A DNA stretch of 14,748 bases from CAZUUO01 sp964622665 (GTDB taxonomy: Bacteria; Patescibacteriota; Patescibacteriia; Magasanikbacterales; GCA-002688135), in NCBI GenBank assembly GCA_964622665.1, contig CAZUUO010000018.1, positions 1 to 14,748 on the forward strand. Reading direction: 5' to 3'. Numbering within the stretch: position 1 is the stretch's first letter; each line of letters begins with the position of its first letter. Below the pieces are notes generated by a model, which did no database searches, was not told where the DNA came from, and was given only the letters and a program-made list of their open reading frames with translations. A program made the position numbers and the translations under genes. This document shows, piece after piece, positions 1 through 6,822 of the stretch.

Positions 1-210
1 GTGCGTTTAGGAAGTGTCGTAACGGTTACCAAAGGTGGAGAAGAGAAGGTAATGAGTATCGTTGGGGCGCAAGAAGCTGATCCTCTTCAGGGTAGAGTTT
101 CAAATGAATCACCATTGGGCGCTGCATTGTTGGGTAAAAAAGTTGGCGAACAAGCAACCGTAACAACACCAAAAGGTGAAAACAATTACGTTATCACTCA
201 TATTGCGTAA
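1..210 (+). CDS. greA: Transcription elongation factor GreA, C-terminal part (5' end outside window)
   Basis: The visible 69 residues match the C-terminal FKBP-like domain of GreA/GreB, which binds RNA polymerase near the secondary channel so that the missing N-terminal coiled coil can trigger cleavage of backtracked RNA. Diagnostic pieces are LGSVVTV near the start, SIVGAQEADP at about residues 19-28, the VSNESPLGAALLGKK block at about 33-47, and a terminal YVITHI strand. The GTG at position 1 is probably an internal valine codon, since the gene should extend about 85 residues upstream. The stop is TAA at 208-210, and the next gene begins 1 nt later, suggesting co-transcription. GreA versus GreB cannot be separated fully from this half, but single-Gre genomes normally carry GreA. 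Confidence 0.88.
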   Translation: MRLGSVVTVTKGGEEKVMSIVGAQEADPLQGRVSNESPLGAALLGKKVGEQATVTTPKGENNYVITHIA

Positions 211-211
211 T

Positions 212-553
212 ATGACCGGCATCCAAATAGTTCTCATTATCGCAGCGTTGGCATTCTTGGTACTAACCATTCTTTCTATTACCAAGAAAAAAACGTCAAA
301 GTTGCATGGAGGATTTTGGGTGATCGTGTGGGTGCTTGGTATTATCGTGACCTATAACCCTGAACTCGCCAATAGATTTGCTAATAAAGTTGGGGTGGGC
401 CGCGGGGTAGATGCTGTGTTATACGTGGTGGTCTTCTTTCTCATGTACTCGGTATTTCGATTATTGGTGCGCATTGAACGGACAGAAGCCAACATCACAA
501 AGTTGTCTCAACATATTGCGATGCTTTCATCGCATCATGAAGAAAAAAAATAA
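212..553 (+). CDS. DUF2304 family small membrane protein
   Basis: A 113-residue protein with three hydrophobic segments at about residues 3-22, 34-48 and 66-86, followed by a polar helix (about 87-110) with heptad-like spacing that ends in His/Glu/Lys. The order of TM pair, 'NPEL' after TM2, a third TM and a C-terminal coiled segment is that of DUF2304. In many bacteria DUF2304 genes sit beside polyprenyl-phosphate glycosyltransferases, and here the next gene is a glycosyltransferase, so a helper or anchoring role in surface-glycan assembly is plausible but inferred. I chose the ATG at 212 over the in-frame GTG at 176: the family starts right at TM1 (MTGIQIVLII), and the upstream codons lie inside greA. 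No Shine-Dalgarno is visible. Confidence 0.8.
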   Translation: MTGIQIVLIIAALAFLVLTILSITKKKTSKLHGGFWVIVWVLGIIVTYNPELANRFANKVGVGRGVDAVLYVVVFFLMYSVFRLLVRIERTEANITKLSQHIAMLSSHHEEKK

Positions 554-554
554 T

Positions 555-1138
555 ATGCAGGTGGTAATGCTCACTCCGGTATATCCACCGTACAAAGCAG
601 GAATGGCGCATGTTGCTTGGCAGCACGCGTCATTTTTACGTGAGGCCGGACACACGGTGACTGTGGTGACGCCGCGATATAACAATATTCCGCGCGACAC
701 AACGCACGATGGCGATGTGGTGCGCATACAGAGTCTATTCACATTTGGTAATGCGGCGTACATCTCTTCATTTGAAGAAATTGAATCAAAACTGGCGCAA
801 GCAGATATTATCCTTCTGGAATACCCATTTATTGATTGTATTGGAGCGCTCGCAAAAGTAATGAATAAACATCGCCATATCAAATTGGCGGTTTATTACC
901 ACATGGACTTAATCGCCCATAACTGGAAAAAAATTCCTTTTGCCTATTACACCAGTAAGGCAATGACTTTTTTTAATAGATTACAACAACAAGGGAGATT
1001 ACATATTGCTGGTAGCAGTCTTGATTATCTTGCGGGGAGCGACGCTGCACAGTTTCTCAATAGTGCAACCGAGATTCCATTAGGTGTTGATGAAAAACAG
1101 TTTATTGCATTAGCGTCCGATTACGCACAAACGAAGTT
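555..1138 (+). CDS. GT4-family glycosyltransferase, N-terminal half (truncated by assembly gap)
   Basis: The first 194 residues of a GT-B fold glycosyltransferase of the GT4 (Glyco_transf_4) type. The start has the classic β1-loop (VVMLTPVYPPYKAGMA) that holds the glycine-rich acceptor loop, followed by an amphipathic helix (HASFLREAGHTVTVVTPRY) and later IPLGVDEKQF, which marks the hinge to the C-terminal nucleotide-sugar domain. That second domain, with the usual E-x7-E motif, falls in the run of Ns. The start could be ATG 555 or the in-frame ATG at 537, which would overlap DUF2304; 555 places the first strand at the terminus as usual. It is 1 nt after the DUF2304 stop, so probably the same operon. 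Donor and acceptor sugars cannot be told. Whether the gene is intact in the genome is unknown. Confidence 0.82.
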
Positions 1139-1238
1139 NNNNNNNNNNNNNNNNNNNNNNNNNNNNNNNNNNNNNNNNNNNNNNNNNNNNNNNNNNNNNN
1201 NNNNNNNNNNNNNNNNNNNNNNNNNNNNNNNNNNNNNN
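1139..1238. other. Assembly gap of exactly 100 N
   Basis: Positions 1139-1238 are all N. Exactly 100 is the conventional placeholder for a scaffold join of unknown length, so real distance and reading frame across it are not known. No open reading frame should be read through it. It removes the C-terminal half of the GT4 glycosyltransferase and possibly further genes. Confidence 0.97.
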
Positions 1239-1284
1239 GATTGTGTGGCATACTACTAATACTTCGTGCTGCGGTGATTACTAA

Positions 1285-1318
1285 ATATAGTAGTGTCTAA
1301 GACAAATTGCTACTATAT
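1285..1318. repeat. Nested palindrome beside the gap (possible repeat or insertion-sequence end)
   Basis: Arms ATATAGTAG (1285-1293) and CTACTATAT (1310-1318) are perfect 9-bp inverted repeats. Within the 16-nt spacer lies a second near-perfect palindrome, TGTCTAAGACA (1294-1304, centred on one A). It is not followed by a T run in either direction, so it does not look like an ordinary intrinsic terminator. The piece from 1239 to about 1284 holds only short reading frames, one ending WHTTNTSCCGDY-stop (stop TAA 1282-1284). A transposase tail just inside an IS end would look like this, but I cannot confirm it. Confidence 0.5.
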
Positions 1319-1339
1319 GCAGTGTCAGGCGGCACGATT

Positions 1340-1909
1340 TTATTTTATCTGCAAAAAAGAAATAATATCAGGAGAAGGGTAGGCAGCACGCGTCTGCATA
1401 TTGGTGGAAGTATCGGTAATAAGTAGTAAGTGATTGGTCCCGATAAGTGTGTGCTGGCTGGTATAGTACAAGGTTGTATTGTAGGGGATTTCAAACGTAG
1501 TACTGAGCATTTCTGCTGAGTTGGTATGAACAATATCACTATGTAAATTGTGGACACCTGCACCGACGAGCTCCTTTTGGGCGGTAGCCATAAGATCGCC
1601 TAGCGTTGGCCGAGCATCCGGAAGGGGAAAGGTGGTGAAAGAAATACTCCGTTGAGGTGTGCTCGTGGCAGTAGCGGCTTCAAACAAGTGAATAGTGTGG
1701 TTGATGTTTTTTTGACTTTCATCGAGTGTCCAAGCACGGGGGATAATAAAAGAAAACTCCTCCAGCTCATAGGGAGAAAAATTTGCAGGGACAGCTTTTC
1801 CTTGGTTTGCAACATCGGTAGGTGGCGTAGGAATTGAAGGAGTAGTTGATTGGCAAGATGCACCAGTGAAAAGACATGCACAGAAAATAAGAGTCAAAAA
1901 TTTATGCAT
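1340..1909 (-). CDS. Putative lipoprotein, PsbP/DcrB-like fold possible
   Basis: A 189-residue protein beginning with a short hydrophobic signal (about residues 3-15) and the lipobox-like sequence GASC, giving Cys19 as the likely lipidated residue; glycine at -3 is less usual than leucine. A Ser/Thr/Pro-rich linker follows (about 20-45), then a globular part starting FSFIIPRAW. That 'F-x-I-P-x-W' opening, followed by alternating strands and an ISFTTF segment, recalls small secreted PsbP/DcrB-like lipoproteins; this is a resemblance only and no function can be assigned. It is probably tethered to the outer face of the cytoplasmic membrane. It is transcribed divergently from the DoxX-like gene. 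No terminator with a T run is seen after its stop; the gap-side palindrome lies 22 nt beyond it. Confidence 0.7.
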   Translation of the reverse strand: MHKFLTLIFCACLFTGASCQSTTPSIPTPPTDVANQGKAVPANFSPYELEEFSFIIPRAWTLDESQKNINHTIHLFEAATATSTPQRSISFTTFPLPDARPTLGDLMATAQKELVGAGVHNLHSDIVHTNSAEMLSTTFEIPYNTTLYYTSQHTLIGTNHLLLITDTSTNMQTRAAYPSPDIISFLQIK

Positions 1910-1913
1910 ATGC

Positions 1914-1929
1914 TATACTGTAGACTATA
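1914..1929. promoter_or_regulatory. Divergent promoter region, lipoprotein / DoxX-like gene
   Basis: On the plus strand TGCTATACT (1911-1919) is an extended -10 box pointing toward the DoxX-like gene. On the minus strand TATAGT (revcomp of 1924-1929) lies 14 nt before the lipoprotein ATG. No good -35 box accompanies either, so the two calls are tentative and the exact start points are not determined. Confidence 0.35.
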
Positions 1930-1970
1930 AAGATAGTCGCATAATAGCATACTTATTGTGCGAGCAGTGA

Positions 1971-2345
1971 GTGAACAATATGGTACATGAACGTATTTTG
2001 CGATTTACACTCGGTATCGTGTTTGTATGGATGGGAATTTTGATAGCGCAACACGGTGATGGTTACAGTTCTTTATTAGCGCCATGGGTTGTTGAAAAAA
2101 TACCCGTAGGAGTAACATTGCCACAAATCATGATGGGGATAGGAATTTTTGATATTGTAGTGGGGCTTTGGTTATTGTTTGGTATGTATCCAAAAACAGC
2201 TGCATCAATTGCTGCGCTTCATTTGGCGGTTGTGTTAGTGGTAACGAGCAAGGATTTACAGAGTGTCCGCATTGCTGACATTGGATTACTGGGTGCGGCA
2301 ATTTCTCTAGCAGTCACGAAACAAACGATATATTTTGAGGATTAA
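1971..2345 (+). CDS. DoxX-like four-helix membrane protein
   Basis: A 124-residue protein with four predicted membrane helices at about residues 9-26, 53-71, 76-92 and 100-116. The pattern RFTLGIVFVWMGIL in TM1, GIGIFDIVVGLWLLFG in TM2 and a terminal RIADIGLLGAAISLA in TM4 is that of the DoxX/DoxX-like superfamily, in which the 'RDiGLLgaAl' ending is frequent in short bacterial members. DoxX relatives are integral membrane proteins linked to quinone or thiol redox, but the role of these short versions is not established. GTG 1971 and ATG 1980 are both possible starts, differing by three residues; neither has a convincing ribosome binding site. The gene ends 48 nt before the ZIP transporter, which has its own promoter. 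Confidence 0.72.
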   Translation: MNNMVHERILRFTLGIVFVWMGILIAQHGDGYSSLLAPWVVEKIPVGVTLPQIMMGIGIFDIVVGLWLLFGMYPKTAASIAALHLAVVLVVTSKDLQSVRIADIGLLGAAISLAVTKQTIYFED

Positions 2346-2355
2346 TGCAAACTTT

Positions 2356-2384
2356 TTGCAAATAATAAAAATTCGTGGTAGTAT
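2356..2384 (+). promoter_or_regulatory. Promoter of the ZIP transporter gene (leaderless-type)
   Basis: TTGCAA (2356-2361), a 17-bp spacer and TAGTAT (2379-2384). The ATG lies only 9 nt after the -10 box, so transcription should begin within about 4 nt of the start codon, leaving no room for a ribosome binding site. Confidence 0.65.
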
Positions 2385-2393
2385 ACGGGTACT

Positions 2394-3161
2394 ATGGATT
2401 ATCAAAGCTTATTAGCGATGCTGGTAATTATTGCCGCATCATCACTCCTCGGTTTAACAGGCGGACTTTCATTATTATATTTTAAAAATCACGTAGAAAA
2501 GTACAGTCTCTATTTTCAGGCGTTTGCGGTTGGAGCTATGGGGGGCGTCTCACTATTTCATCTATTACCCGAGAGTTTTGAATTGGGAAGTGAATGGACT
2601 CCGTGGTATATCGCACTTGGTTTACTGGCGTTCTTTCTCATTGAAAAAACGTTTATCATCAATCATTGTGATACGCATGGTATTGAATATCATGAACATA
2701 AAGAAAGTAAAAATGGCGCGACGGTACAATTGGTGCAAATTGGAGACACTATTCATAATTTTATGGATGGCGTCGTGATGGGTACGGCATTTTTGGTAAA
2801 TGCTCCGGTGGGTATCGCTGTGGCAATTTCACAAATAGCTCACGAAATTCCACAGGAGATGAGTGATTTTTCAATTCTCATTAAAGCAGGATTGTCACGT
2901 TCACGAATTATTTGGCTCAACGTAGCATCATCATTAAGTTCGGTGCTCGGCGCCTTAATGGTGTTCATATTGGGTGCAGCGTTCCACAATGTTGTAGAAA
3001 TACTCTTACCAATTGCGGCGGGTGGGTTCATGTACCTTGCATTTTCTCACATTCTCCCAGAGTTACACCACGAAACAAAATGGAAAAATTCAGTGCTCCA
3101 ACTTATCTTAATTATTGCAGGTCTATTTATTATGTGGGGGCTCCATGTAATAGGTGAATAA
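2394..3161 (+). CDS. ZIP family divalent metal transporter
   Basis: A 255-residue integral membrane protein of the ZIP (Zrt/Irt-like) family, which moves zinc, iron or related divalent cations into the cytoplasm. The two signature helices are clear: TM4 carries HNFMDG (residues 121-126) and TM5 carries HEIPQE (150-155); together they supply the His/Asp/Glu ligands of the binuclear metal site. TM2 ends FHLLPE (55-60). The cytosolic loop after TM3 is histidine-rich (residues about 91-102, HCDTHGIEYHEH), a common metal-sensing or donor loop in ZIPs. Seven to eight hydrophobic segments and the length fit the short bacterial ZupT/GufA-type members. Metal specificity cannot be read from sequence. 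It has its own promoter and is followed by the promoter of the sugar operon. Confidence 0.92.
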   Translation: MDYQSLLAMLVIIAASSLLGLTGGLSLLYFKNHVEKYSLYFQAFAVGAMGGVSLFHLLPESFELGSEWTPWYIALGLLAFFLIEKTFIINHCDTHGIEYHEHKESKNGATVQLVQIGDTIHNFMDGVVMGTAFLVNAPVGIAVAISQIAHEIPQEMSDFSILIKAGLSRSRIIWLNVASSLSSVLGALMVFILGAAFHNVVEILLPIAAGGFMYLAFSHILPELHHETKWKNSVLQLILIIAGLFIMWGLHVIGE

Positions 3162-3166
3162 GTCCT

Positions 3167-3195
3167 TTGACAGCACTGCCGCCACATATTACGCT
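3167..3195 (+). promoter_or_regulatory. Probable promoter of the nucleotide-sugar operon
   Basis: A consensus TTGACA (3167-3172) is followed after 17 bp by TACGCT (3190-3195), which keeps the T, A and final T most important in a -10 box. A better -10 sequence, TATACT (3197-3202), lies slightly downstream but has no suitable -35. Either would start a short leader of about 18-25 nt before the ATG at 3227. Confidence 0.5.
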
Positions 3196-3226
3196 GTATA
3201 CTATAAGAAAATTGTAACAAAAACGT

Positions 3227-4117
3227 ATGCAGTACTCTATTGGTATCATGGGTTCTTCGGGATTTGTTGGGGGAGCAATTAAACGTTTTTTCCAAAAAAC
3301 AAACACACCTAACTTATTTTTATTTGATAAGTACAAAGGAGAGGGATCTTTGGAAGACATCCAAAAAGCAGATGTTGTTTTCGTTGCAGTGCCAACACCA
3401 TACGAAGAGGAAAAAGGTGGATTTGATTTAACCTTTGTACGCGATGCAATCTCGTCACTGGTTGGATCAAAAATTGTCGTGATTAAATCAACAGTGTTAC
3501 CTGGAACAACAGAAAATTTCCAAAAGGAATTTCCACACCATAAATTTATTTTTAATCCAGAATTTTTAACACAAGTCACTGCAGACAGTGATATGCAATA
3601 TCCTGACCGACAAATTGTCGGATATACCAAAGAAAGTTACAGTATTGCAAAAGACATTGTTCGTATATTGCCCCTTGCACCATTTGAAAGAATTATTCCC
3701 GCAACGGAAGCAGAAATGGTAAAGTATTTTAATAATACGTGGTTTGCTACCAAAGTAGTATTTGCAAATCAAATCTTTGATCTTTGTAAGTCATTACAAC
3801 TCAACTACGAAAACATTCGTGATTGTGCGTCAGCTGACAAACGAGTCGGCCCATCACATCTTGATGTTTTGCATGGGGGATATCGCGGATACGGCGGCGC
3901 CTGTTTACCAAAAGATACTCGCGCATTGATTCAACTGGGTGAACGCGTAGGAACGAGTATGGATCTCTTAAAGAAAGTTGAAGAAATAAATAACGATCTT
4001 CGCTCAAAAAATTTGATGGAAGAACGAACGGTAGTGCAAAAGACCGATAACGGTAATGTGCCACCAGCAGTAGAAGAAAACATGCAACTCCACCTTGATA
4101 TTCCTCGAGGAGTCTAA
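3227..4117 (+). CDS. Short UDP-glucose/GDP-mannose dehydrogenase family protein (lacks C-terminal domain)
   Basis: Enzymes of this family oxidise the C6 alcohol of a nucleotide sugar to a carboxylate with two NAD+. The N-terminal Rossmann domain starts with GSSGFVG (residues 9-15) and has VPTP (55-58), KSTVLPGTT (87-95) and FNPEFL (109-114, Glu112). The central helical domain keeps the expected active-site residues: Lys166 and Asn170 in EMVKYFNNTW, and the nucleophile Cys226 with Asp230 in GYGGACLPKDT. The protein is only 296 residues against about 400-450 for the family. After the active-site cysteine there are about 70 residues with a low-complexity polar tail, and no second Rossmann-like UDP-binding domain. 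It is first in an operon with the epimerase, 9 nt apart. Substrate is probably UDP-glucose or UDP-GlcNAc, but this is inferred. Confidence 0.87.
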   Translation: MQYSIGIMGSSGFVGGAIKRFFQKTNTPNLFLFDKYKGEGSLEDIQKADVVFVAVPTPYEEEKGGFDLTFVRDAISSLVGSKIVVIKSTVLPGTTENFQKEFPHHKFIFNPEFLTQVTADSDMQYPDRQIVGYTKESYSIAKDIVRILPLAPFERIIPATEAEMVKYFNNTWFATKVVFANQIFDLCKSLQLNYENIRDCASADKRVGPSHLDVLHGGYRGYGGACLPKDTRALIQLGERVGTSMDLLKKVEEINNDLRSKNLMEERTVVQKTDNGNVPPAVEENMQLHLDIPRGV

Positions 4118-4126
4118 CAAAAAAAT

Positions 4127-5029
4127 ATGAAATACCTCGTGACGGGAAGTGCAGGTTTTATTGGCGCTCAACTAGCCAAGGAACTCGTGAATCGCGGTCA
4201 CGAGGTTTTTGGTATTGATAATTTTGTAACGGGATATCGCGACCGCGTATTTCCTGAGTATACTTTCATTGAAGGAGACTTACGAGATGAATCGGTCTAT
4301 GAGAAATTACCAAAAGATTTAGATGGCATTTTTCATCTCGCCGCTGTACCACGCGTACCACGCTCAATTGAAGAACCAAAAATGACACACGACTATAATA
4401 CGAATTCGGTAATAAACCTCTTTGAATTTGCGCGACTAACGGGCGTTAAAAAAATCGTTTCCGCTTCCTCATCAACCGTATATGGTAATCAAGAACGAAT
4501 GCCATTACATGAAGGGATGGTGTTACAACCCATTTCACCCTACGGTGCTCAAAAAGCGCTTCTAGAACACTATGCTCGAACCTACGCTTTTTTGTTCGGC
4601 ATCGACATGGTGTGTTTGCGTCTATTTTCAGTGTATGGTCCTGGAATGAATCTTGATGAACAGCACGCACTCGCAATACCGGCATTTATAAAAGCGCGAA
4701 GAGAAAATAGACCCCTCACAATATTTGGTGATGGCACCTACACGCGCGACTGTACGCATGTATCAGATGTGGTCAATGCTTTTGTATTGTCCATGGAACA
4801 TGCTGACTTGAAAAAATTTGAAGTATTCAACATTGGCGCAGGAAAAAATGTATCAATTAACCACCTTGCACAAGTAATCGGTGGAGAAGTACAATATAAG
4901 GAAGGACGCAAAGAAGTTAAAGATACCCACGCGGATAATGCAAAAGCACGAAGTGTGTTACAATGGGAACCAAAGGTAACCATTGAAGAAGGGATCGCAG
5001 ATTTAAAAAAAATATATGGAATTTCCTAA
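4127..5029 (+). CDS. NAD-dependent UDP-sugar epimerase/dehydratase (extended SDR)
   Basis: A 300-residue extended short-chain dehydrogenase/reductase that most resembles UDP-glucose/UDP-GlcNAc(A) 4-epimerases. It has the cofactor loop GSAGFIG (residues 7-13), the acidic adenosine-ribose ligand in IDNF (Asp31), HLAA at 70-73, the catalytic serine region SSSTVYG (114-120) and the YxxxK pair Tyr139/Lys143 in SPYGAQK. Later segments LRLFSVYGPG, the GDGTYTRDCTHVSDV region and NIGAGKNVSI are typical of the sugar-nucleotide binding half. It acts in the cytoplasm. Being next to a sugar dehydrogenase suggests the pair makes a uronic acid or epimerised sugar for surface polysaccharide. The upstream GAGGAG is 14 nt from the ATG, too far for a normal ribosome binding site. 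Its last 14 nt overlap the TPR gene. The exact substrate is unknown. Confidence 0.9.
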   Translation: MKYLVTGSAGFIGAQLAKELVNRGHEVFGIDNFVTGYRDRVFPEYTFIEGDLRDESVYEKLPKDLDGIFHLAAVPRVPRSIEEPKMTHDYNTNSVINLFEFARLTGVKKIVSASSSTVYGNQERMPLHEGMVLQPISPYGAQKALLEHYARTYAFLFGIDMVCLRLFSVYGPGMNLDEQHALAIPAFIKARRENRPLTIFGDGTYTRDCTHVSDVVNAFVLSMEHADLKKFEVFNIGAGKNVSINHLAQVIGGEVQYKEGRKEVKDTHADNAKARSVLQWEPKVTIEEGIADLKKIYGIS

Positions 5030-5714
5030 AAAAAATTGGGTTCGTGGCGTGTTGGTAGCAACAGGTGTCGTAGTCATTGCGGCGGGAGGATTCGGCTGGT
5101 ATCAGTATCGAACCTACCAAAAAGCAATGGATCAACTAACGACAGATGAGTTAAAAGGAATTTATGCTGACGCGCTTGATCGTGAAGCAAAATTAAAGAA
5201 GGAAGTAACTTTTGATGCGGTAATTGGGGCGGGGTTTAAGTGGAAATCATTGGGAGATGCAACACAAAATCCATACTTTTATAAAAAAGCAATTACTGCC
5301 TACGCAAAAGGAACTAAAAATGATAGTGCACGCAGCTCTCTCTTTTTCTTAAATGCAGGAAATATATATAAGGCAATGGGTAAATTTGAAGAAGCTGATG
5401 ATCAGTATAAACAAGCAATCAACCTTGATACAGGAAACGAAGCAAATCACATTGCCCGCATTGAAATGTACATGTATTGGAAAGGTAAAACACAAGACGA
5501 TGTGCTCTATGTAATTGATGAAGCAGCAAAAGTAGTACTTGCAAACGGCAATATCAACCTTTTGAAAGCAGAATACTTGTCGAATGTTGGCCGATATGAA
5601 GAAGCACTGCGCACCTATGAAGCACTGCTCGTTGTATACAATAAAACAGGAAATAGTGCTATTATTAAATCAAAGATAGAGGAGTTGCAAAGAAAAATTC
5701 AACAAATGAAATAA
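5016..5714 (+). CDS. Membrane-anchored TPR-repeat protein
   Basis: A 232-residue protein with a positively charged start (MEFPKKNWVR), one membrane helix at about residues 10-29 and a soluble helical part. At least two tetratricopeptide-like units are visible: around residues 108-140 (NAGNIYKAMGKFEEADDQY, with the typical G/Y/A spacing) and around 183-212 (LSNVGRYEEALRTYEALL). Another helical pair lies around 85-105. TPRs bind other proteins, so this could be a scaffold for an envelope complex; the partner is unknown. The single N-terminal helix with lysines before it predicts that the bulk faces outward. It overlaps the epimerase stop by 14 nt, implying translational coupling, and precedes the cysteine-rich peptide by 15 nt. 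Confidence 0.78.
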   Translation: MEFPKKNWVRGVLVATGVVVIAAGGFGWYQYRTYQKAMDQLTTDELKGIYADALDREAKLKKEVTFDAVIGAGFKWKSLGDATQNPYFYKKAITAYAKGTKNDSARSSLFFLNAGNIYKAMGKFEEADDQYKQAINLDTGNEANHIARIEMYMYWKGKTQDDVLYVIDEAAKVVLANGNINLLKAEYLSNVGRYEEALRTYEALLVVYNKTGNSAIIKSKIEELQRKIQQMK

Positions 5715-5729
5715 TGTAATATCAACCAT

Positions 5730-5849
5730 ATGGAATGTGAAGCACACGGAGCTTGTGAGTGTGGGTCATGTGACGCTATGATCGATTGCTGTAATCCAGC
5801 GGCAGAGTGCACCTGCGATGATATATCGCTTGAAGTACCTATGGATTAA
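5730..5849 (+). CDS. 39-residue cysteine-rich acidic peptide, possible metal binder
   Basis: A short reading frame from ATG 5730 to TAA 5847-5849. It codes for 39 residues with 8 cysteines (positions 3, 9, 11, 14, 20, 21, 27, 29), one histidine (6), ten Asp/Glu and no Lys or Arg. The spacing C-x-C-x2-C, then C-C, then C-x-C is the kind of grouping seen in metallothioneins and other metal-chelating peptides, but I recognise no named family. It starts 15 nt after the TPR gene and its stop touches the terminator stem at 5850, so it fits neatly as the last gene of the operon; no Shine-Dalgarno is seen. A TAATAT at 5717-5722 sits 7 nt before the ATG and could be a -10 of its own. The tight fit between gene and terminator and the extreme composition argue for a real gene, but its length keeps confidence moderate. 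Confidence 0.6.
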   Translation: MECEAHGACECGSCDAMIDCCNPAAECTCDDISLEVPMD

Positions 5850-5880
5850 AAAACACCGAATCACTTCGGTGTTTTCTTTT
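5850..5880. terminator. Bidirectional intrinsic terminator between sugar operon and era
   Basis: Perfect 11-bp stem AAAACACCGAA / TTCGGTGTTTT (5850-5860 and 5865-5875) with loop TCAC, followed by CTTTT on the plus strand and preceded by an A run that becomes a T run on the minus strand. It can end transcripts from both convergent sides; the era stop codon is in its right flank. Confidence 0.92.
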
Positions 5881-6748
5881 ACATTAGGTCTGCCATCCAG
5901 TTTGGATCAACGGCGACTTCAATATCGAGGAATACTTTTTTATTTGCGTAAGCTTCTAATTCTTTACGAGCGCTACTGCCCATTTCCTTTAATTTTCGGG
6001 CCCCCGTACCGATAATCATTTTTTTATGGCGATCAGTATTGGTTAAAATACGAGCTTTGATGACAACGAGTGTTGGTTTATTTTCAATACTGTCCACCAC
6101 AACGGTAACACCATAAGGCAGTTCATCAGAAAGAGTGTGAAAAATCTTCTCGCGGATAACTTCAGCAGCATAGTGTCGTTCATCACGAAGTTGCGCATCA
6201 GCTGGATACAAAGGTTCAGCTTCAGGGAGCTGCTTGAACACTTCATTGATCAGTGTTTTGAGATGTTTTTGGTTGAGCGCACTGATTTCAATAGTTGCAA
6301 CCGCATCCTCAAACAAATCTTTATAGTCAGGAGCGTAAGGGCGTTTGTCCTCATCAAGATCAATTTTATTGATAACTAAAATGATAGGAGTTTTAGTTTC
6401 ACGAAGGAGTGCTACGAGACGACGTTCCTCATTACCAATCGAACGGGTAGGATCAACAACGTATAAAATTACATCAACGTCTTTGATTGAGTACTCAACG
6501 CGAGAACGGAGGGCCTTTGAGAGCATGTCACTGCCGTCTAAAAAAAATCCAGGAGTATCCATGATCACAATTTGTCCACGATCATCGTTGATAATACCTG
6601 AAATAATATCACGAGTTGTTTGTGGTTTTGGGGTAACGATGGCCATTTTTTGACCAACCAACGCATTAACGAGGGTAGATTTGCCGACGTTTGAACGTCC
6701 GACAATGGTGACCATGCCTGATCTTTTGTGGGTAGGTGTGCTTTCCAT
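5879..6748 (-). CDS. era: GTPase Era
   Basis: Era binds 16S rRNA near its 3' end and helps assemble the 30S subunit. At 289 residues it is close to the family norm of about 300. The G domain has G1 GRSNVGKST (17-25), G2 around Thr45 in PQTTRD, G3 DTPG (64-67), G4 NKID (127-130) and G5 SAL (156-158). The C-terminal KH domain (about 200-289) includes HKKMIIGTGARKLKEMG; the usual second GxxG glycine is alanine (GTGA instead of GKGG), a small deviation. It ends in the typical DIEVAVDPNW region. It is convergent with the sugar operon and divergent from pyrG, with its own promoter whose -10 box is only 8 nt from the ATG. ATG at 6748 is preferred; Met12 is possible but would cut the approach to the first strand. 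Confidence 0.95.
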   Translation of the reverse strand: MESTPTHKRSGMVTIVGRSNVGKSTLVNALVGQKMAIVTPKPQTTRDIISGIINDDRGQIVIMDTPGFFLDGSDMLSKALRSRVEYSIKDVDVILYVVDPTRSIGNEERRLVALLRETKTPIILVINKIDLDEDKRPYAPDYKDLFEDAVATIEISALNQKHLKTLINEVFKQLPEAEPLYPADAQLRDERHYAAEVIREKIFHTLSDELPYGVTVVVDSIENKPTLVVIKARILTNTDRHKKMIIGTGARKLKEMGSSARKELEAYANKKVFLDIEVAVDPNWMADLM

Positions 6749-6756
6749 AGGAAGTC

Positions 6757-6785
6757 AGTATACGAAAAAATGGCCAAAAAGTCAA
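6757..6785 (-). promoter_or_regulatory. Promoter of era (leaderless-type)
   Basis: On the minus strand TTGACT (revcomp of 6780-6785), a 17-bp spacer and TATACT (revcomp of 6757-6762). Only 8 nt separate the -10 box from the ATG at 6748, so the predicted start of transcription is at or within 1-2 nt of the start codon. Confidence 0.75.
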
Positions 6786-6822
6786 ACATAAAAATAGTCA
6801 CAAGACGGCGTATACGCAGATG

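Noticed and set aside
527..883. 118-codon minus-strand frame opposite the GT4 gene
   Set aside because: The plus-strand GT4 start is clear and the antisense frame has no recognisable features.
411..1259. Continuous 282-codon frame reading through the N run and ending just after it
   Set aside because: The 100 Ns have unknown true length, so frame continuity is artificial, and the first 48 codons are a shadow of the DUF2304 gene.
3130..3630. 166-codon minus-strand frame opposite the sugar dehydrogenase
   Set aside because: It is the shadow of a well-supported plus-strand enzyme and crosses its promoter; no recognisable motifs.
4104..4112. GAGGAG upstream of the epimerase as a Shine-Dalgarno
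   Set aside because: It is 14 nt from the ATG and encodes the end of the previous gene; spacing is too long for a typical site.
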